A DNA stretch of 12,547 nucleotides from an uncultured Fibrobacter sp. (GCF_937877005.1 NZ_CALEFV010000262.1:1-12547), one strand, 5' to 3'. Positions 6,068 to 11,682 are shown, counted from the stretch's first letter. Notes: generated by a model not told the origin, from the letters alone. A program made the numbers and translations.

Positions 6068-7072
6068 ATGGACAGAAGAGACTTTTTAAAAACCGCAGGC
6101 GCGGCAGCACTCGCTTCCGCCGTATTCACACCCGCTTTCGCGAAAGGGAAATCCATGGAACAGAAGGAACCCGGAAAGGACGTTTCCAACGTCTATTTCA
6201 CCAAGGACCTGAGTGCCGCTGGCCTCATTAAGTTGTACAAGAAAATCAACGAGGGCATTACCGGTCGTGTTGCCATCAAGCTCCACACCGGCGAAAAGAA
6301 CGGTCCCAATATCCTGCCCCGCGAATGGGTCAAGGAATTCCAGGCGCAGGTGCCTAATTCCAAGATTGTGGAGACCAACACCTGGTACGAAGGCGACCGC
6401 TACACTACCGAACAGCACCGCGAGACCCTCAAGGTGAACGGCTGGACCTTCTGCGACGTGGATATCATGGACGAAGACGGCGAAGTGATGCTCCCCGTAA
6501 AGGACGGCCTCATTTTCAAGGAAATGTCCATGGGCGCACACATCAAGAATTACGATTCCATGATCGTGCTGACTCACTTCAAGGGCCACGCCATGGGCGG
6601 TTTCGGCGGCTCCATGAAGAACATCGCCATCGGTTGCGCGGGCGGACGCCTGGGCAAGAAGATGATTCACGAATACGTGAAGGGCGGCCCCACCAAGATG
6701 GAACCGGGCGGCACGGCAGGCTGGAAAACCAGCGGAGCCCTGTTTATGGAAACCATGGCAGATTCCGCGAAGGCCACCTGCGACTTTTTCAAGGGCCACA
6801 TCTGCTTTATCAACGTGTTGCGCCGCATGTCCGTGGACTGCGACTGCGCGGGCCTTTCTGCAGCGGAACCCAAGTGCCGCGACATCGGCATTCTCGCTTC
6901 CACAGACATCGTGGCGGTGGACCAGGCCAGCGTTGACATGGTTTACAAGCTCCCGCCCAAGGAACTTCACGACCTCAAGGAACGCATCGAGACCCGCGAA
7001 GGCCTGCACCAGCTCCCCGCCATGGAAAAGCTGAAGATGGGCAACCGTAAATACAGGATTATCGAACTGTAG
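6068..7072 (+). CDS. Tat-exported DUF362 protein (COG2768-like), ferredoxin domain absent
   Basis: A 334-residue DUF362 protein. The N-terminus is a twin-arginine signal: RRDFLK (3-8), an Ala-rich core and a likely cut after AFA (about 25), so the folded protein is exported. DUF362 landmarks are RVAIKLHTGE (67-76), VETNTWYEGDRYTTEQH (101-117), the loop HAMGGFGGSMKNIAIG (174-189) with His174 and Lys184, His201, VDCDCAG (256-262) and DIGILASTDIVAVDQAS (272-288). Relatives known as 'Fe-S center proteins' usually carry two ferredoxin CxxCxxCxxxCP motifs before the VxxDCDC segment; none is present here, so cluster binding is unlikely. The function of the family is unknown. The Gly-rich His-x9-Lys loop resembles that of LarA (see findings). 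AGGAG lies 8 bases before the ATG. It follows two membrane genes and precedes tatAC. Confidence 0.88.
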   Translation: MDRRDFLKTAGAAALASAVFTPAFAKGKSMEQKEPGKDVSNVYFTKDLSAAGLIKLYKKINEGITGRVAIKLHTGEKNGPNILPREWVKEFQAQVPNSKIVETNTWYEGDRYTTEQHRETLKVNGWTFCDVDIMDEDGEVMLPVKDGLIFKEMSMGAHIKNYDSMIVLTHFKGHAMGGFGGSMKNIAIGCAGGRLGKKMIHEYVKGGPTKMEPGGTAGWKTSGALFMETMADSAKATCDFFKGHICFINVLRRMSVDCDCAGLSAAEPKCRDIGILASTDIVAVDQASVDMVYKLPPKELHDLKERIETREGLHQLPAMEKLKMGNRKYRIIEL

Positions 7073-7125
7073 CCTAGTTCGCGATGGCGCCGTAGACAAT
7101 TTTTCGTCACCGTCGCGGATTATGT

Positions 7126-7131
7126 TATATT
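7126..7131 (+). promoter_or_regulatory. -10 box TATATT of tatA
   Basis: TATATT, in the context GTTATATTTCT that also occurs at the 5327 promoter, lies 22 bases before the tatA ATG. No copy of the MerR palindrome accompanies it, so tatAC may be transcribed constitutively as well as by read-through from the DUF362 operon. A weak stem (7080-7087 with 7110-7117) precedes it but lacks a T-run. Confidence 0.45.
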
Positions 7132-7153
7132 TCTAGGAAAAGGCAGGTAAAAT

Positions 7154-7357
7154 ATGTCCCTTGGAATTCCAGAAATAATCCTGATTGTGGTCGTGGTGCT
7201 CCTTTTGTTCGGGGCAAAGCGCATTCCTGAACTTGCACGTTCCCTGGGTAAGGCCCAGAACGAGTACAAGAAGGCGAAAGACGCCCTGAAGGAAGAAGCC
7301 GAAGACCTGCAGAAGACGGTGGAAAAAGCCGCCGAGGCAGAAGAAAAGAAAGGCTAA
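7154..7357 (+). CDS. tatA: Sec-independent protein translocase TatA
   Basis: TatA forms the oligomeric pore of the twin-arginine translocase. The 67 residues show the full family layout: short N-terminus with Pro6-Glu7, one membrane helix (about 6-19), the FG hinge (19-20), the amphipathic helix AKRIPELARSLGKAQNEYKKA (21-41) and a Lys/Glu-rich tail. The polar residue near the helix start is Glu, as in many TatA proteins. TatB has a similar layout and cannot be excluded, but the short length favours TatA, and many non-proteobacterial Tat systems use TatA and TatC alone. Its TAA stop overlaps the tatC start by one base (TAATG), so the two are coupled. It lies 81 bases after a Tat-signal DUF362 gene, a likely substrate. 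Confidence 0.93.
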   Translation: MSLGIPEIILIVVVVLLLFGAKRIPELARSLGKAQNEYKKAKDALKEEAEDLQKTVEKAAEAEEKKG

Positions 7358-8298
7358 TGTCCTCCAAACAGGATCAAGAGGCTACGCTGATTTCGCATTT
7401 GGAAGCGCTCCGACGCTCACTTTTGCGTTCTATTATAGCCCTTGCCATCGGCATAGTGCCCCTGTTCCTTGTTTCGCCCTACATTCTGGACTGGTTCTGT
7501 AAGCAAATTGCCCTGCAGGGCGGAGTCACGCTCCACTATTTTTCCCCGATGGAAGTGTTCCTGCTGCAGCTCAAGATTTCTGCACTGCTGGACTGCGTGC
7601 TGTTTTCGCCCTACATCGCCTGGAACATGTGGCAGTTCGTGCTCCCCGCCCTATACGACAACGAGAAACGATTCATCCGTTCCATCGTGGCCATGACCAG
7701 CGGACTCTTTATCGCAGGCGTCGCCTTCTGCCTTGTCGTCTGCTTCCCGCTGATTGTGCAGTTCGGCATGAGCTTTGCAAGCACGACATTGCAACCCGTA
7801 TTCGGCGTCTCTAACCTGGTAACACTCGCGCTCTGGCTTTCGCTTGCCTTCGGATGCATGTTCCAGTTCCCGCTGGTGACCTACGCGTTAATCCGTGCGG
7901 GCATCGTGAATTACGAGACCGTCTGCAGCAAGCGCCCCTACGTGGTGGTGGCAATCCTTGTGCTAGCGGCCCTCCTCACGCCCCCCGATGTTGTTAGCCA
8001 ATTGTTGCTCGGAGTCCCGACGTACCTGCTCTTCGAAGCGGGTCTCCTTGCGGCCAGGCATTACAAGGGGCGTGCCTTGAAAGAAGTCCACCCAGAAAAC
8101 GCCCCGAACATCGCCCCGAGAGATTCGACTGCACCCGCGACGGAATCCGAGACTGCGCAGACCGCTGCGACGAACGAATCCGCGAAAGACCTCGCAGAAA
8201 CCGACGCTCCCACAACAGATGAAATCGATTTCGCGGCACCTTCTTCAAAGTACCAGGTCGGTGCCGAAAAAGACGCCGACAAGTGGAAACCTTATTGA
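7357..8298 (+). CDS. tatC: Sec-independent protein translocase TatC, with long acidic tail
   Basis: TatC is the twin-arginine signal receptor in the inner membrane. SHLEALRRSLLR (13-24) carries Glu15, and LPALYDNEKR (96-105) carries Glu103, the two residues known to contact the twin-arginine signal in E. coli TatC; the YFSPMEVF segment (61-68) is also typical. Six membrane helices are predicted between about 22 and 235. Family members are usually near 250 residues; this one has 313 because of a hydrophilic tail (about 236-313) rich in Ala, Thr, Glu and Asp. Such a tail should be cytoplasmic and disordered. The start ATG overlaps the tatA stop. No tatB is seen. Confidence 0.94.
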   Translation: MSSKQDQEATLISHLEALRRSLLRSIIALAIGIVPLFLVSPYILDWFCKQIALQGGVTLHYFSPMEVFLLQLKISALLDCVLFSPYIAWNMWQFVLPALYDNEKRFIRSIVAMTSGLFIAGVAFCLVVCFPLIVQFGMSFASTTLQPVFGVSNLVTLALWLSLAFGCMFQFPLVTYALIRAGIVNYETVCSKRPYVVVAILVLAALLTPPDVVSQLLLGVPTYLLFEAGLLAARHYKGRALKEVHPENAPNIAPRDSTAPATESETAQTAATNESAKDLAETDAPTTDEIDFAAPSSKYQVGAEKDADKWKPY

Positions 8299-8319
8299 TT
8301 TTTAAAAAAATTTATTTGC

Positions 8320-8346
8320 CTTAGAGTAAACTCTAAGTGATATATT
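8320..8346 (+). promoter_or_regulatory. MerR-type operator 3 and larB promoter
   Basis: CTTAGAGT (8320-8327) and ACTCTAAG (8330-8337) form a perfect 8-base inverted repeat with an AA spacer; the core AGAGTAAACTCTA is identical to operator 2. TATATT (8341-8346) starts 4 bases after the dyad, exactly as at 5291. A TTGCCT at 8316-8321 could be the -35 with a 19-base spacer, the usual MerR-activated geometry. Only 6 bases separate TATATT from the larB ATG, so the larB message should be leaderless. Confidence 0.8.
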
Positions 8347-8352
8347 AGAAGT

Positions 8353-9081
8353 ATGAAAAAGTTTGTCTCAAAAGATTCCTTTGAAGACCTCGGTTTTGCC
8401 AAGCTGGACGTGAGTCGAGAATCGCGCACCGGCACTAGCGAGGCCGTTTATTGCGCAGGCAAGACATCGGAACAGCTCCTGAAAATTCTTAGAAAGTTCC
8501 GAGATAAAGGCTGCCGCGTGCTCGGGACAAAGTGCAGCAAGGAACAGGCGGAATTCATCGCAAATGCAGGTGAGAAAATCTGCTACGACGAACTTTCCCG
8601 GACGATTTCGTTGGCAGATGAAACGCCTGCCAGGCAGAAACGCGGAAGTTCCGGCGGCAAGGCATCGCAAACGGTTGCAAAACTCGGACCGGTGGCTGTT
8701 TGTTGCGCAGGAACGGCGGACCTGCCTATCGCCGAAGAAGCCGCCAAGACGCTGGAATTTAACGGCGTGAAGGTCTTGCGCCAATACGACGTAGGGATTG
8801 CGGGGCTGCACCGCCTGCTTTCGAAGGTGGAGGAAATCCGCAAGGCTTCGGTGGTTATCGCCGTCGCCGGTATGGAAGGCGCCCTGCCGGGAGTCATCGC
8901 GGGCCTCGTGAAATCGCCCGTCATTGCCGTTCCCACATCGGTCGGGTACGGGGCATCCTTCGGCGGGATCAGCGCGCTACTCACCATGCTCAATACCTGC
9001 GCCGAGGGCGTGACCGTCGTGAATATAGACAACGGTTTTGGCGCCGCCATCGCCGCATTCCGCATGCTACAAATAAACTGA
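8353..9081 (+). CDS. larB: Nickel-pincer cofactor biosynthesis protein LarB
   Basis: LarB carboxylates the pyridinium ring of nicotinic acid adenine dinucleotide and hydrolyses off AMP, giving pyridinium-3,5-biscarboxylic acid mononucleotide, the first step to the NPN cofactor. The 242 residues fit the family. The N-terminal part carries KLDVSRESRTGTSEAVYCAGKT (17-38). The PurE-like C-terminal part carries CCAGTADLPIAEEA (117-130), DVGIAGLHRLL (146-156), VAGMEGALPGVIAGL (171-185) and PTSVGYGASFGGISALL (194-210). Glu175 and Cys216 correspond to residues I remember as Glu180 and Cys221 of Lactiplantibacillus plantarum LarB. No Shine-Dalgarno is present; the ATG lies 6 bases after TATATT. First gene of larB-larC-larE, with operator 3 directly upstream. 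Confidence 0.95.
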   Translation: MKKFVSKDSFEDLGFAKLDVSRESRTGTSEAVYCAGKTSEQLLKILRKFRDKGCRVLGTKCSKEQAEFIANAGEKICYDELSRTISLADETPARQKRGSSGGKASQTVAKLGPVAVCCAGTADLPIAEEAAKTLEFNGVKVLRQYDVGIAGLHRLLSKVEEIRKASVVIAVAGMEGALPGVIAGLVKSPVIAVPTSVGYGASFGGISALLTMLNTCAEGVTVVNIDNGFGAAIAAFRMLQIN

Positions 9082-9100
9082 CTAAATCAAGACGAATAAC

Positions 9101-9128
9101 TTCACATTTCACATTCCACATTTCACAC
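9101..9128 (+). repeat. Four tandem 7-bp repeats (TTCACAT)
   Basis: TTCACAT, TTCACAT, TCCACAT and TTCACAC follow each other without gaps in the larB-larC spacer, just before TTTT and the larC ATG. There is no Shine-Dalgarno in this leader. A degenerate 7-base series of the complementary type is at 11707-11727. These look like short tandem repeats prone to copy-number change, which would alter the larB-larC spacing. Confidence 0.7.
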
Positions 9129-9132
9129 TTTT

Positions 9133-10455
9133 ATGAAATATCTCTACCTTGATGGATCTTGCGGTATCAGCGGCGACATGACGGTCGCTGCCCTCCTGAA
9201 TCTCGGCGCTTCCCGCGAAAAACTGGACGCGGCGATTGCGGGGCTCGGCCTAGAAGGCGTCCACGTTCATGTGGAGCACACGAGCAGCTACAGCATCGCG
9301 GGGCTTTCTTTTGCGGTGCATGTCCACGGTCACGATGCGGACCACGTGCATTCTCACGAAGAAGGGTATGTAGAGCATCATCATCACGAACATGGCGAAC
9401 ATTGTCACGGCGCTTCGACAAGCTCAGCGACCTTGCATCATCACGAACATCGGCACTTGTCCGAAGTTTACGAGATTCTGGACCGCGCCGCAAATGCAGG
9501 GGCTGTCACGCCCCGCGCCCTTGAAACCGCAAAAAAGATTTTCCGTATCATCGCCGAAGCCGAGGCAAAGGCTCACGGCGTGCCCGTAGAAGAAGTCCAT
9601 TTCCACGAAGTGGGTGCCGTCGATTCCATCGTCGACATCTTGGCGGTCGCCGTCCTTGCCGATGACCTTGGTATAGAGAACTGCATCGTTACAGGGCTCA
9701 ACGAAGGCTCTGGCTTTGTGGAAACGCAACATGGCCAGTTGCCAATTCCCGTTCCGGCGGTAGCGCACATTGCAGAAGCAGCGGGCATCGCGCTTCACAT
9801 CACCGAAACAAAAGGCGAAATGGTCACCCCAACGGGAGCGGGCATCGTGGCGGCCCTCCGGACAAGCGAACGCCTCCCCCCAAACTACAAAATTTTAAAA
9901 TCGGGCGTGGGTCTCGGCAAGCGCGATTTCGGGCGTGCGAACTTCTTGCGGGCGCAAATCATCGAGGACTCCGCAGGAGACAAATGCGTCGACGCAACAT
10001 CCAGTGCCACAGGCTGCACCCCCGTAGATTGCAATGTTTTCCAGATTGAAGCGAACATCGACGATTCCACCCCCGAAGAATTGGGCTACGCCATGGAAAA
10101 ACTCTTCGAGGCGGGTACCCGCGATGTCCATTTTATCCCCTGCTACATGAAAAAGAACCGCATGGGCACTCTCCTGTGCGCCCTCGCCGACAGCGAGCAC
10201 TTGGCCGCCGTAGAGAAAGCCATTTTCTTACATACATCGACCGTCGGCGTGCGCCGTTTCCCCGTAGAACGCACCTGCATGGCCCGCAACACCTTCGAAG
10301 TCAAAACGGAATTCGGCAAGGTTCGCGTCAAGAAGTCCGTCCTAGGCGACATCGAGAAAGTCAAACCCGAATTTGACGACCTGAAAGCATGTGCCGACAA
10401 GGCGGGCGTTCCCATCCGCGAAATCCAGAAAGCAGTCGAGAAGAAACTGCACTAA
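9133..10455 (+). CDS. larC: Nickel insertion protein LarC (nickel-pincer cofactor)
   Basis: LarC inserts nickel into the pincer nucleotide in a CTP-dependent cyclometallation, the last step of NPN synthesis. The 440 residues cover the whole protein in one frame; in L. plantarum larC is split into larC1 and larC2 and joined by a ribosomal frameshift, which is not needed here. Landmarks: LDGSCGISGDMTVAALL (6-22), VHFHEVGAVDSIVDI (155-169), GEMVTPTGAGIV (228-239), IEANIDDSTPEELGYAMEKLF (305-325) and FIPCYMKKNRMGTLL (334-348). Between about 63 and 108 lies a His-rich loop with 18 His in 46 residues, probably nickel storage. Residues 93-100 are encoded by a dispersed repeat. It is 51 bases after larB and 39 before larE. 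Confidence 0.95.
   Translation: MKYLYLDGSCGISGDMTVAALLNLGASREKLDAAIAGLGLEGVHVHVEHTSSYSIAGLSFAVHVHGHDADHVHSHEEGYVEHHHHEHGEHCHGASTSSATLHHHEHRHLSEVYEILDRAANAGAVTPRALETAKKIFRIIAEAEAKAHGVPVEEVHFHEVGAVDSIVDILAVAVLADDLGIENCIVTGLNEGSGFVETQHGQLPIPVPAVAHIAEAAGIALHITETKGEMVTPTGAGIVAALRTSERLPPNYKILKSGVGLGKRDFGRANFLRAQIIEDSAGDKCVDATSSATGCTPVDCNVFQIEANIDDSTPEELGYAMEKLFEAGTRDVHFIPCYMKKNRMGTLLCALADSEHLAAVEKAIFLHTSTVGVRRFPVERTCMARNTFEVKTEFGKVRVKKSVLGDIEKVKPEFDDLKACADKAGVPIREIQKAVEKKLH
9409..9432 (-). repeat. Dispersed-repeat core inside the larC coding sequence
   Basis: On the minus strand this reads GGTCGCTGAG followed by CTTGTCGAAGCGCC, a core known to me as a widely scattered intergenic repeat and sharing TGAGC and GTCGAAG with the elements at 825-874 and 11612-11653. 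It is in frame as residues 93-100 (GASTSSAT) and splits the His-rich loop of LarC into two parts. The 24-base length keeps the frame open. Confidence 0.6.
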
Positions 10456-10494
10456 AAGTGAATTGTCAAGCCGCAATTTTGTATTTTACTTTAT

Positions 10495-11304
10495 ATGGAA
10501 AGCTTGAACCAAAAGTTTGAAAAACTGAAAAACCTCTTGCGCGAAATGGACCGCGTCGCCATCGCATTTTCTGCCGGCGTAGATTCCACGTTCCTTGCAA
10601 AAGTCGCCCACGACGCACTGGGCAGCAACATGGTCGCCTACACCGTCCAGGCGGGAATGGTCCCCGAGCGCGAAATCGCATTTTCCCGAGAGTTCTGCAA
10701 GTTGCACGGAATCCCGCAACAGCTGATAGAAATCGACGAAATGCAGGTAGAAGGCTTTGCCGAAAACTCCAGGGAACGTTGCTACTTCTGCAAGCACAAC
10801 CTGTTTTCAAAAATTGCAGAACGCGCAAAAGCCGCAGGATTTTCAACCGTCTGCGAAGGCAGCAATGCCGACGACATTCACGACTACCGCCCGGGAATGC
10901 GCGCCCTCCAGGAACTAGGCATCAGGAGCCCCCTCCTGGAATGCGGACTCACAAAAGCGGACATCCGCGAACTTTCGCACCAACTGGATTTACCCACGTG
11001 GGACAAGCCCTCCTTCGCATGCCTCGCAAGCCGCATCCCTTACGGAGAACCCATTTCCCGGGAAAAACTTTCCATGGTATCAAATGCGGAACAATTGCTT
11101 TTTGAACTGGGCTTCAAGCAGTTCCGCGTGCGCCTGCACGGCAACCTCGCCCGCATCGAGGTGTTGCCCGAAGATTTCAACAAAGTCCTAGAAAAGCGCG
11201 ACCAGATTCTCGCAGCCTTCAAGAAAATCGGATTTACCTACATCTCGCTAGACCTGCAGGGCTACCGCAGCGGCAGCCTGAACGAGACTTTAGCCACGAA
11301 GTAA
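10495..11304 (+). CDS. larE: Sulfur transferase LarE (nickel-pincer cofactor), three-cysteine type
   Basis: LarE adenylates the carboxylates made by LarB and converts them to thiocarboxylates, the sulfur ligands of NPN. The 269 residues show the PP-loop SAGVDST (26-32; most relatives have SGGVDST) and the substrate region EGSNADD (121-127), with KPSFACLASRIPYG (171-184). Cys176 sits at the same number as the sacrificial Cys176 of L. plantarum LarE. Two more cysteines, Cys96 and Cys99 in ERCYFCKHN, make the three-Cys set that I recall binding a [4Fe-4S] cluster in Thermotoga LarE, so this enzyme is probably catalytic instead of sacrificing its own sulfur. The start ATG has no ribosome binding site; a TATTTT box is 8 bases before it. 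Confidence 0.95.
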   Translation: MESLNQKFEKLKNLLREMDRVAIAFSAGVDSTFLAKVAHDALGSNMVAYTVQAGMVPEREIAFSREFCKLHGIPQQLIEIDEMQVEGFAENSRERCYFCKHNLFSKIAERAKAAGFSTVCEGSNADDIHDYRPGMRALQELGIRSPLLECGLTKADIRELSHQLDLPTWDKPSFACLASRIPYGEPISREKLSMVSNAEQLLFELGFKQFRVRLHGNLARIEVLPEDFNKVLEKRDQILAAFKKIGFTYISLDLQGYRSGSLNETLATK

Positions 11305-11314
11305 TTTTAGGCGT

Positions 11315-11437
11315 TTATTCCGTCGCGATTTTATCTATTCCAAGAGCAACCTTGACCTGTTCAATTTTTCCCTTTTTGAGTTTAAAATTCAAAAGTTCCT
11401 GAAGCCTAGAAAACATGAGCCCTTCAAGATTCAGCAC
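11315..11437 (-). pseudogene. Short minus-strand ORF, possible 3' remnant of a gene
   Basis: A minus-strand frame ends at TAA 11315 and reads VLNLEGLMFSRLQ then ELLNFKLKKGKIEQVKVALG and IDKIATE. Possible starts are GTG 11437 or ATG 11416 (33 residues); an in-frame TAG lies just upstream, at the edge of the 52-base hairpin repeat. The composition looks protein-like (amphipathic helix, Lys/Glu-rich) and not random, so this may be the tail of a gene whose front was replaced by repeats. No family is recognised and no ribosome binding site is seen. It could also be a chance frame. Confidence 0.3.
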
Positions 11438-11440
11438 ATT

Positions 11441-11544
11441 ATTGTCGGGCTAAAGTCAACACAAAATCCAACTTTTAGCCCACAAATAGCATATTATCGG
11501 GCTAAAGTTTGCAAAAAACAGCAAGTTTAGCCCACTATTAGTCG
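11441..11544. repeat. Two tandem 52-bp hairpin units (GGGCTAAAGT...TTTAGCCC)
   Basis: Two direct repeats of exactly 52 bases lie end to end (11441-11492 and 11493-11544). In each, GGGCTAAAGT on the left pairs with a TTTAGCCC arm on the right: 11447-11456 with 11471-11481, and 11499-11512 with 11521-11533, the second extended by TTGC/GCAA. Loops differ and are A-rich; stems are conserved, so selection is on the structure or on a palindromic binding site. No T-run follows, so a simple terminator is unlikely. Confidence 0.75.
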
Positions 11545-11545
11545 T

Positions 11546-11600
11546 TCCCCTGCCCGGGCCGGGGCGGGTGCTGCTCGCCGAGCTCGCTCGGCTCATCGAG
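11546..11600. repeat. GC-rich palindrome cluster
   Basis: This run is far more GC-rich than its surroundings. It holds the palindrome GCCCGGGC (11552-11559) and a perfect hairpin GCCGAG (11577-11582) / CTCGGC (11587-11592) with loop CTCG. It joins the 52-base hairpins to the dispersed repeat and is probably part of a composite repeat island. No frame looks coding. Confidence 0.55.
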
Positions 11601-11602
11601 CC

Positions 11603-11660
11603 TTGCGATGTGTCATCCTGAGCGAAGCCCGTCAGGGCGAAGTCGAAGGATCTATCGCAA
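11603..11660 (+). repeat. Dispersed repeat GTCATCCTGAG...GTCGAAGGATCT, copy 2, flanked by inverted arms
   Basis: The element 11612-11653 has the same outer blocks as copy 1 (825-874) but a different middle. It is bracketed by a perfect 7-base inverted repeat, TTGCGAT (11603-11609) and ATCGCAA (11654-11660). The two copies face opposite ways and enclose the bio to lar region, about 10.7 kb. Confidence 0.65.
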
Positions 11661-11664
11661 GTCT

Positions 11665-11682
11665 CGCCACCGCGTGGCGGTG
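11665..11682. repeat. Nested GC hairpins
   Basis: Two alternative hairpins overlap: CGCCAC (11665-11670) / GTGGCG (11674-11679), and CACCGC (11668-11673) / GCGGTG (11677-11682), each with a 3-base loop. No T-run follows on either strand. Part of the repeat island. Confidence 0.5.

Noticed and set aside
6068..7072. Calling the DUF362 gene larA
   Set aside because: The overall sequence carries DUF362 family signatures and a Tat signal, and LarA is larger and cytoplasmic. The similarity is limited to local motifs, so it is reported as a hypothesis only.
6086..7099. Long open frame of 337 codons on the minus strand
   Set aside because: It is antisense to the DUF362 gene, whose frame has clear family motifs and a ribosome binding site. 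The minus frame has a His/Val/Gly-rich composition typical of a shadow frame.
7080..7117. Hairpin after the DUF362 gene as a terminator
   Set aside because: The 8-base stem has a wobble pair and a 22-base loop, and no T-run follows it, so read-through into tatAC remains possible.
11447..11533. Terminator pair for larE
   Set aside because: The stems are not followed by T-runs on either strand and lie more than 140 bases after the larE stop.
11441..11544. CRISPR array
   Set aside because: Only two units, self-complementary throughout, with no constant repeat and unique spacer pattern and no cas genes.
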